Source: Epinephelus fuscoguttatus
Lineage: Eukaryota; Chordata; Actinopteri; Perciformes; Serranidae
Assembly: GCF_011397635.1 (NCBI RefSeq)
Contig: NC_064764.1
Coordinates: 41,654,955-41,718,954 of the forward strand
DNA: 64,000 bases
Direction: 5' to 3'
This document shows positions 21,801-30,700 of the stretch, in pieces (position 1 is the stretch's first letter; every line of letters starts with the position of its first letter). The position numbers and the translations under genes are program-made. The notes under the pieces are model-generated. The model saw only the letters and a program-made list of their open reading frames with translations, did no database searches and had not been told where the DNA came from.

Positions 21801-22897
21801 TAATATAAATCTGACGGCACGTACTTATCACACTGTTGGATTGACTTCGTTTACTTCTGTTGGTGGTAAAGACGATCAAAACAGACTAGCCGACAGCATG
21901 CCATGAACGTGAGACGACGTTTCACGGCCAAATCAAATAACCAGTCGGAGGAGAGCCCTTCTAGCCAATCAGAGGTGGAAAAGGCGTACCTTCCCCTACC
22001 ATCCTATGAAAAAAAAATATCGCTTCCTGGACACACTCCATAACCACCTCATCCCACCTGACGACCAGTTCTTTGGGCCACAGCAGCTCAACTACGTTGT
22101 CCTCTGGGACACTGTGAGTTTTCAGTGGGCTGCTGTGGTCAGAGACTGGCTCACCGACCACCCACTGCTGTATTCCTCCCACCATACTGCCCCTTCCTGA
22201 ACCCCACTGAGGAGTTCCTCTCCGCATGGCGATGGAAGGTGTATGAGCTCAACTGCCAGCAGCACGTCGCACTGCTCCAGGCAATGGGGGGGCCTGTGAC
22301 GAAGTCCTGGCTGAGGCCTGCCAAGGTTTCATGCGACATTCAAGGCGTTACTTCCCCCGCTGCCTGGCGAGGGAAAACATCGCCTGTGATGTGGATGAGG
22401 CCCTGCGGCCAGACAGGAACCAAAGGCACGATGTGGAGCACCAGTAAATCTGTTTTGATGGTTGTGGTTGTATTTGTTTGATTTTGGATGAAAAAAAAAA
22501 AAATCTGTTACTGTAAATGTGTTGTTTTATATTTGAATATACCACAAAACATTATACTGTAATACAGTATTTTACAAAATGGGCACGTGTGACAGCATGA
22601 ACATACAAATGTATAATTCTGAGTGTTTTCCATTCAGACAGTAGTGTTTTGCATTTTTCCCTGCAATGTTCAATTGGTGCCACAGGTGTCTACTCATATG
22701 ATGGCTGTGTGTGTCATTTGAACACAAAGTTCCATTTTGAGGAGATGTTGAACTTGTTTTGAAGGCAGAGTGTTATTCTGCATGAGAAGTGTTGACTTTA
22801 GCAGTTTGTGTGTGTGTCTTTGTGGTTTGTGTGTAGAGTTTTGAGAAAAGCAGGTCTTCCTCCAAAAATCGTGTGTAAGCAATAGAGAAATACTGTA

Positions 22898-23804
22898 AGT
22901 TTTAGTTTGTCTTTGCATGTGACAGCTGTTGCTTGTTTTTCTGATCTGGAGCCCAGTGAAGAGCAATACATCAGTCTGTAACTTGTCTGAGATATAGGTG
23001 TGAACCACTTCCTCAGAATGAGCTCAACATATAAAACATTTGATATCTGACATGTTTTTCAACCAGTAAAAGTTGCCCTAGTTATGTTGCTGATGTGACT
23101 TTCAGGTTGCTGACATGCTATTTCAGCCACAGGGACCGATCACGAGCATGTCAGTCTTTGGGTCGGGTTGTGCTAGATTCAAAATAGTTTGTAGGACATG
23201 TTGTCTGATCACAGTATTGTTTATCATCGTTATGAACAGCCACACTTGAAGTGAAATGTGTTAGCGTTTAAATATGGAGACAGCAGTGCACATTTTCAGG
23301 TTGTCTCCCCTGAAAGACATTCAAAGTGTCAGTTCACATAGAAAGTGACAAAAAACCTAATTTTCACACATTTCATTCCCTCATCTCAGGCCCTCTGGAA
23401 AGCTGCCCGGCCATTTACTTCTAATTTTTCCCAGTGGCCACACGTGGTATTGTAGTGCAAAAACCTCCCACAGGCCAAAAAGCATTTGCTTCATAGGCCA
23501 CCATTATGAAAGAGACGTCTGTAAAACTGTTGACAGACATCTAAAACAGCAAACAAGGTCAATAATGACTCTTTCTGTCCTGAGTTTTTGATCCATGGAG
23601 ATTTTATATTTGTGAAACTTTCCTCAAGCTGAGAAAAGTGATTTAAAAGCCTGTGACATCATTACAACAGGCATGTGCACAAACAGTGCTCAGGCATCTG
23701 CCCCCTGACTAGATCAGTGTCCTTTCTGCAAGACTAATATATATTTTGAATTTCTTTTAATGATTTTATATTTTAGTTTTAAATTAAATTTAAATTTGGC
23801 CCAT
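22898..23804. other. Intergenic with a fish interspersed repeat, no gene seen
   Basis: About 23390-23640 (AAAGAGACGTCTGTAAAACT, GGTCAATAATGACTCTTTCT) matches wording I know from a common teleost repeat. No exon was recognised. Confidence 0.4.
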
Positions 23805-24910
23805 GACATAGGGCTGTGCACCATGGACAAAAATTAATATCTTGGTATTTTCAGGCTGAATGGTAACACACAATATACAGTACAGGCCAAAAGTTTGGAC
23901 ACACCTTCTCATTCAATGCGTTTTCTTTATTTTCATGACTATTTACATTGTAGATTCTCACTGAAGGCATCAAAACTATGAATGAACACATGTGGAGTTA
24001 TGTACTTAACAAAAAAGGTGAAATAACTGAAAACTGTGGCCATTTCTGATTTAACTCTTCCCCCCTGTCGTATAATTACACTTGACTTAATTGAAGAAAC
24101 GCCGCTGATAAAGTTTTGCTAATTCAGTAATAAACATATTTTAATTCCTATAAAGTTAAGTAAGTTGTTAAGTAAAAACTTTTATTGTGAAGCAGAAAAA
24201 TAAGGAAAGGTTGAGTTTTCGAGCAGAAACTTCACACAACTTCTAAAACGGCTGATAGCGAACATAAATGGTAAAATAAATCAGATATCTAAAGTAAAAA
24301 GAGGACGCAGGAGAGAAACTAAACTCCAAACCACAGAGATTCAGTCAGAAGCTACAGACGTACTGAGAGCTGAACACACAGATTTTTAAGAAAGCCTTTC
24401 TCTCTGGTCTGCTGCAGACAGAGGGGAGGAGAGTCTCACAACACTCACGGGTGTTCGCTGCAGTTGGCTAGATGCCACGGCTACCTGCTTGAGGGCGGGC
24501 GGCCCGTCTTTTGGACCTACTCCGGAGAAGGAGTAGATGCACAGCTCGGCGTGGCACAGTGCGTCTAAACTGATAATGGAAACACAAATCAGAGCTTGAC
24601 TGGACGCAGCTAAAAATATCCAGAGGTGAAGGCCCACAGTATTGTACGTGTGCTACTGCAGTAACTCCATCCATCTCACAGACTGATGTATCTTAGCTCG
24701 TGCAACACACAGACCAATGTCTCACTGTAGACTAATGAACAGACAGATTAAACAGAGGAGCAGCTCTGTGTCTCTCTGAGTGTTGATGGAGAAACTGTGA
24801 GTGAGTGAGGGGGCGGAGCTATGTGTCATGTGACGCAGCTTAACCCTATATCGATATAAACGGTATTGTCTAAATTTATATCTTGCTTGAAAATATATAT
24901 ATATATATTT
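23805..24910. mobile_element. Interspersed DNA element (hAT-like) split by a Tc1 end
   Basis: The left part (AGGGCTGTGCACCATGGAC, CTTGGTATTTTCAGGCTGAA) and right part (CCTATATCGATATAAACGGT, TATATCTTGCTTGAAAATAT) resemble one high-copy fish repeat. The Tc1 fragment 23878-24036 lies between them. Ends and target duplications were not resolved. Confidence 0.35.
23878..24036 (+). mobile_element. Tc1-type transposon, left-end fragment, copy 2
   Basis: Starts CAGTACAGGCCAAAAGTTTG after TA (23876-23877) and follows the 587-745 copy almost base for base until GTGAAATAACTGAAAAC, then breaks off. No transposase sequence remains. Confidence 0.8.
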
Positions 24911-26365
24911 GTTTTTTGGCACCAGCACTTCATGTGAAAAAATATGTGGAAGGGGTGCCCTTTTTCCACTCGAGCACATGCCCTGCATATTGTCTGTGCA
25001 CGGCACTGCATCACAAAGTAAAGTTTATGAGCTAAGAGGGAAGTCACGGGCGGGGCAAGTGGGAGAAACACTACTGCACATATTCAGCGGGCCACATACA
25101 GCAGAAGATTACACAGAGACTAGAACGTTTTGTGTTGTATGCGCCAGGTGAACAACTTCAATGGAATGAATAGGTGGATATTATTATAAATTGATGCCGC
25201 AACTATGTAATGTGTCGTTAAGACTTTGTGTCCATTACTCGTATTTGAGACTAGAGTGGCACAACAGTGCTTTGTGCTACATGCTAACATGCTCACAGTG
25301 ACAATGTTAACCTGCTGATGTTTACCATGTTTAAACGTTAACATGTGATTATCAGCAGTAAACATAAGTGGCTGCATTTATACAGAGCTTATATCCAAAA
25401 CCACATGTTTCAGCTTCATGGTGGCACATGAGGAAAAGTCAGGGGATCACCACAGTCAGTAAGCTTCACCCTCTGGGGACAATGAATGTCTGTACAACAT
25501 TTAATTGAAATTCATCAGGTAGCTGTAGAAATATTTTATGGACTGGACTGAAATGGTGGACTCTCTAATACAAGCGAGCAGGACTTGCAGGCGAGATGAT
25601 TTTACTGTACAGCCAAAAACAAAAGGAAAAGAAGATAAAAAGAGTGTTATCAACAGACGGACGGTGAATAAGGTCATTATCTTCTCTCAGGGAGGAGCAG
25701 CCCTCAGATGGCCCAATCACAGAGCAGATTTCAGGCTTCTAACGCTGATTGTGTCTGTGGTTTCTATGTGTCTCACTCACTCACGCACAGGATTTCACAG
25801 AAGCACAAATGCTGAAAAACAGGATGTGGACTAACACTGCTGACTCCAGTTATGCCAGATCACATCAAAGGATTCAGTTTTTTTCACAGAAACTTCATGC
25901 TGATAAAAAATAATGGACAGATGCATGCAGCAGTGAAACAGACAGCAGCGAAGCACACAAAATCAAGATTTTTTTTTTTTTTTTGCTAAAACTTCATTGA
26001 AATTCGACTCCTTTGAAGAAAGTCTTAAGTGCAGACAATCACAAATATAAAACTCATATTTAAACACCTGTTGTGCAACAACCACCTCCACCAGGATTTC
26101 CTCTTTACTGGAATCCCACACATTTCTCGTAGTGTGCTTTGCCTCCATGGCGAGCTGCTAACCGTCTGTTTGTTTGGGTTTAGCGCTGATCAGTGTGTCA
26201 TTTCATGCTGCATTTCTATTGGTTAGTTAGTAGACGTACATGGTAACAGCAGTCACACAGTCATCCTAAATTTCTGACACAGTCAGAATTTTATCCCAGG
26301 CCGTCTTTGATTCCAGACCGTAACAACAGCCATCCTAGAACCTCCCTGACTGTGCGACGTCAAAT
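24911..26365. other. Intergenic, no gene seen
   Basis: Holds a TA run at its left edge and a T16 run at about 25968-25984. No coding exon or identifiable element was found. Confidence 0.45.
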
Positions 26366-27072
26366 CGGTCTCACTCTGTCATTAAAAAACGGTGCTTGGG
26401 CTTTGACTTCTGGTGTTAGACACTGACGACAAAGCCGTCCGATTTGGTGCCCGATGGCATCAGGGGAAAATGTGGCGGGACAACAATGACAGTTAAGGCA
26501 GAGAAAATCTAAGTAGAAGTAGTCCACTGAAGAAACATAGGGGTTAAATATGACGCTCTCCGTAGACGAGGACCTGCTCCCTCGGCCTGGCCTCACTCCA
26601 GTCGTCAATCTGGCACTTGGTCAGTAGCTGCTGGCGTCAGGCACAGACGAAAAAAGCTGTCCTTTCACATCAGTACGATGTGTGGCTGGTTGTCATTGTT
26701 TAATAGCGCCCAGCAGCATCAGGGGGAAAAATGGCAGGATAACAATGTACGTTAAGTCGGTGAGAGTCACAGTAGGGCGGATGGGAGGGGTGATGGATGG
26801 ATCCAACAACCACCAACTTTCACCCAGGAGGCCAGTGTTTGCTTCCTGTGATATTGTAAAGCCAGACCCTGTTCTTTTTTCCTAAACCCAACCACGTGTG
26901 TGTGTTGGTGAAAACAGAAGTGTATTTTGAAAACAGACAATGCATGTAACAGGCTGAAGTTGACACGGCGTCCCAGAACGTCAACAACCAACACACCCAG
27001 GGTACCTTGGACGTCATATGTGGACGTGGAAAGTCCATGACCAAACGTGGACATGTGACGAGGTCACAGTGA
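26366..27072 (-). mobile_element. Dispersed MITE-like family, copy 4
   Basis: An inverted copy starting CGGTCTCACTCTGTCATT and ending GAGGTCACAGTGAGGATG. It contains ACACACCCAGGGTACCTTGG and AATGCATGTAACAGGCTGAA, the complements of the family landmarks. A partial second end may be fused near 26640. Confidence 0.65.
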
Positions 27073-27793
27073 GGATGAGTTGGCTCTCTGTGTAGATATA
27101 AACAGCCTATTCTGAGGTAACAAAAGCCCAGCAATACGTATTTGTGATTTTACACAAGAGAAAACAGACTTTATTACATTATATTCCTTTTCTGCAAGTG
27201 TATCCCCATAAATCCTACACTGGAGCTTAAGAGCCAGGACTCACGGTGTCTGGTATTGATGGGAATAGACACACATCATCAAAGTATCTTAACTGTTACA
27301 GAATTCCATGAAAAACAGCTCCTGTGAGTTGTTAAACATCGTTTCCCTCCTCAAAAAATGTCTGTATACAACTAACTCTGATACAAAAAATCATAAACTA
27401 AAGTTTTGCTCCTAATTTTTAAATTTTAAAATGTTCCACTGAATGAAGCAAATATAACATTTCCTGCTGTACAGGAAATTGGGTAATTAAAATTTCCTGT
27501 AGACCTGTAAAAATTGTAGGTATTGCATGACAAGCTACAGGAAAGAGTCCCACCCACAGAAACTACACAAACAACAGTTTGACTGACAGCTGATAAGAGT
27601 CATCACAGCACCGTGGAAATACAGAATGCGGTGAGATCAACACCAAGTCCAACCTCAGAAACCTGCCCTTTTCCTGTTTAATAAAGAGCTCAGCATCACA
27701 GTGAGGTGTTTGTGATGTCGCCTGGTGTCTCTGTGCTTTGATCGGTCGTTTTCCAGTTTTAATCACAGAGCGAGAAGGAGCAGAGAGGCTGAG
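27073..27793 (+). other. Upstream region and probable 5' UTR of the cd28-like gene
   Basis: No coding exon. No clear TATA box was found near the expected start. The last ~200 bp before the ATG are less AT-rich and may hold the 5' UTR. Confidence 0.4.
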
Positions 27794-30700
27794 ATGACAG
27801 CTCACAGCTTCAACATCTTCATCATCTTCACACTTTGTCTGAGCTTCAGCTTCCACCCAAGCCATGGTAGGACTCTCAACTCCACCATCTACTGTCTGTA
27901 GGGATGTACAGAGTTGGTTTATTTTAAACTTTTAATTCTTATATAGTCATTTGTTGTTTTGTCATAACAATGCAGATAGTAATTCACCAAACCATCCAAT
28001 GACACTGTGTTTTACATGAGCCTTTTCTTTACATAAGCTGAGATGCCTCTACATTTGTTGTAGTGAAATAATTAGTGTCAGCAGTCACAGACCATAGGGG
28101 AGACAAGGGAGAATTGTAACATCTCAAATTGCACCAATCAGAGATGAGACAGAACCATGAAACTCATTATGTTCTGCGATGATCTGTCTCTGATTTGATT
28201 GACGTGTTTTTCAAAGGAGAGGTTAATGCTGAAAATAACTCAGAGGTTTTGTATGTGTGGGGAGGAATGCAGAGTGGAATTATCAATGGTGAGGTAGAAG
28301 TTGCGAGAGGTTTGGTGAGGGATTTGGGACAGATGATGATCATGTCAGATTTTTCACAGTTCAGTTCGAGACAGTTGGCTTGCATCCAGGATTTGATTTC
28401 ATTGAGACAGGTGGTCAGAGTGGGGTGAGTTTCAGTAGTGATGCATTTAGTGGAGATGAAGAGCTCGACATCATTGGCGAATGATGTTACCAAGGGGAGC
28501 ACATAGAGGATGAATAGGAGAGGACCAAGCATCCAACCCTCGGGGATGCCTGGGACAAAGGAGCAAGGGAGAAAGTGCAATTGTTGATGTTCATGAACAG
28601 ATGTTGATTTGTGAGGTATGACCTTAGCCAGTAGAGGGTAGCACTGGTGATGTTGATGGAGGATTCAGTGCTAAAGAGGACAGGCGGGAGAGAAAAATGT
28701 GTGGTTGATGGTATCAAAGGCTGCTGTAAGGTGACCAGAGTCAAAGGCAAGGAGGAGGTCATTGGTGACATTTGATGTAAAAACAATTAATGCCTGTCAA
28801 CAAGAAAAAGATACAAGTTACCTACATAATAAATGTGTCCAAATAGCTCAAGAGGTTTTTGGGGAATGACATCAAAGCCAAAAAATGTTACAATTACCCT
28901 GGTCTCCACGATATTAACATACTGAACAAAGAAGGATTCTGCACCATCTATCAGAAGGAAAGAGGAGCTGCTTGAAAACACTGATTTTTAAAATGAAATC
29001 TGAAACAATATTCTGATGACAATGACCAAACAAAAGAAGTTGGATAACAGGGAAAAAACTTGACGTGTTTTCCAACAGTAGCGGAATTTTTTTTATGCGT
29101 CAGGTTTTGAGGTGTTTCAGCCAAAGAGTCGGGCTGTGAACCCAGACGGGTCGACCTCTGTCAGCTGTGAACATAATGCAAACGTCACCTCGGTCAAAGA
29201 TGTTCGACTCAACGCCATATCGACGTAAGTATTGTGGTGTCATTAAATTAGTTATATTTCAGATCCCTCAGCTGGAGTGTTTTATTTTGAAGAGAAAACA
29301 TATTACAAGAATAGTACATTTAATGTTTCAGTTGCATCATGAAATGCTTTAATCCTCTGCGACCCATATGGACCAATTTTTGTCAACTGTTTGGACTGAA
29401 TAAGGGATCTCTTGGGGGAGACAGTAGGTCAACAGTATATGCCACAGAGAGGGGGTATACATCACCTAAAAGCTGGGCATCTGATGATTAATTTGAGGTG
29501 CAGCTCAACACTGTCAAGTTTTTCTAGTCATAAATCTGTGATAAACATTTTGTTTTTGGTAGATGCCTATTCAATATTTAAAGGTTTAGAGTGTATAAGG
29601 GCTTAGAACAGTCTGATAGAGGTATATAATGACCATTCCCATGCTCCTTTCTGTCTCATACGTTGTTTAAGCAATTTTGGGGTTGATGTCATTTGTTACA
29701 CAGTTTGAGTAGCCTACTAAATTTAAGCAAGTTTCATCATTCGAGACTCAAACTCCCTCCAATATACCACATCAACACACCAAGGCCTTGAGGAAAAAAA
29801 ATCCCATGCTTTGATTTGGTATGAAAAACTTTTAATATTTGGATTTTTGGATGATGAGCACTGCTGTTCTAGAAACTGCTGAGAAACCCCAGTATCATCA
29901 CTCCAGTTTTTAAACTCAGCCTATCTGAGCCAAACAGCAAGATGCCAAGTAGGCAGATGTTAATCTCTGTATTTGTGAGGTGGTTTGACCTGCGGGAAAT
30001 TCCATTTCATGCCAAATCAGATCCTAAAACTGAAATCTATCGCATGTTACACAATCAGGAAGACCCTGAAAGAACCCCAAACAAAGGAGAGAGCTTAAAA
30101 GTCTCCTAAAATGGGTTTAATTTGCCTTTTTCCCTAACTGGTGCATTATGGAGTAAAATCCTTTTTCATTTGGGACAGTGCTAGGACGACTACGACTACG
30201 CCACGATTTCTGGCTCGGTCTTTTCAGCCTTTAATAATGGATAGGACAGACAAGTGTGAAGGGGGGAGAGAGGGAGTGACAAGCAGCAAAGGGCCACAGG
30301 CTGGAGTCAAACCCAGGCTGCAGCAACAGCCTTGTACATGGGGCGCCTGCTCTACCACTAAGCCCCCGACGCCCTGATGGTCTGTGGTTTTTAACATTGA
30401 CAACTGAAGCTCAGTGCTGACTTTTAATCGTTCCTCTGTGGCTCCAAAAACTATTGCCTCAGTTTTGTCTTTGTTTAATTGAAGAAAATAATAATTGGCA
30501 CATCCAACTGTTGATTTGTTCGACGCACTTAGTCAGAACTTGTATTGGACCATAGTCCCCTGGTGAAATGGATATCAATTCAATTTTTTCAATTTTATTT
30601 ATAAAGCCCAATATCACAAATCACAATTTGCCTCACAGGGCTTTACAGCATACAACATCCCTCTGTCCTTTGGACCCTCACAGCGGATACGGAAAAACTC

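Larger units (their letters stand above)
19973..22023. mobile_element. Fold-back transposon with 9-bp target duplications (Mutator-like candidate)
   Basis: The left arm (19973-20322) is matched in reverse complement by 20424-20515 plus 21803-22023, leaving a loop of about 100 bp. Tips read GCGATATTTTTTTTC and complement. The flanks are TTCCTGGAT (19964-19972) and TTCCTGGAC (22024-22032). The single difference is C to T next to the G of the element tip, consistent with CpG decay. Long arms and 9-bp duplications fit Mutator-like elements. Without the nested mariner the element is about 766 bp and encodes nothing. Confidence 0.8.
19294..22446 (+). pseudogene. IS630-like DDE transposase, exons 2-3, broken
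   Basis: Exon 2 (19294-19580) has an early in-frame TAA, then RLFTAQQETAIVNIVLENNA and YRVPFERNSARVKELR. Exon 3 starts at about 19727 (RVLELDAVAKIHKF), carries the first catalytic Asp in YIDEAGFN, and is cut at 19972 after FLAFLD. After the insertion the frame resumes at about 22024 with HLIPPDDQFF, the second Asp in VLWDTVSF, a frameshift, and the Glu in NPTEEFLSAWRW. The DDE triad is therefore visible but spread over a stop, a 2-kb insertion and a frameshift. Introns in the gene agree with animal members of this group. Confidence 0.8.
18976..22895 (+). mobile_element. Tc1/mariner-superfamily (IS630-like) transposon, rearranged and twice interrupted
   Basis: Exons of one transposase lie at 19294-19580, 19727-19972 and from 22033, on the + strand. 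The right terminus GTGTGTAAGCAATAGAGAAA TACTG ends at 22895 before TA (22896-22897) and matches the right end of the nested copy at 21777-21800. The left end is not identifiable because the first exon is inverted at 18976-19105. A 2.05-kb fold-back element (19973-22023) splits the third exon. Confidence 0.75.

Noticed and set aside
24386-24674. Overlapping minus-strand frames of 68-83 codons
   Set aside because: Located in a probable non-autonomous repeat, with two frames open over the same bases and no domain.
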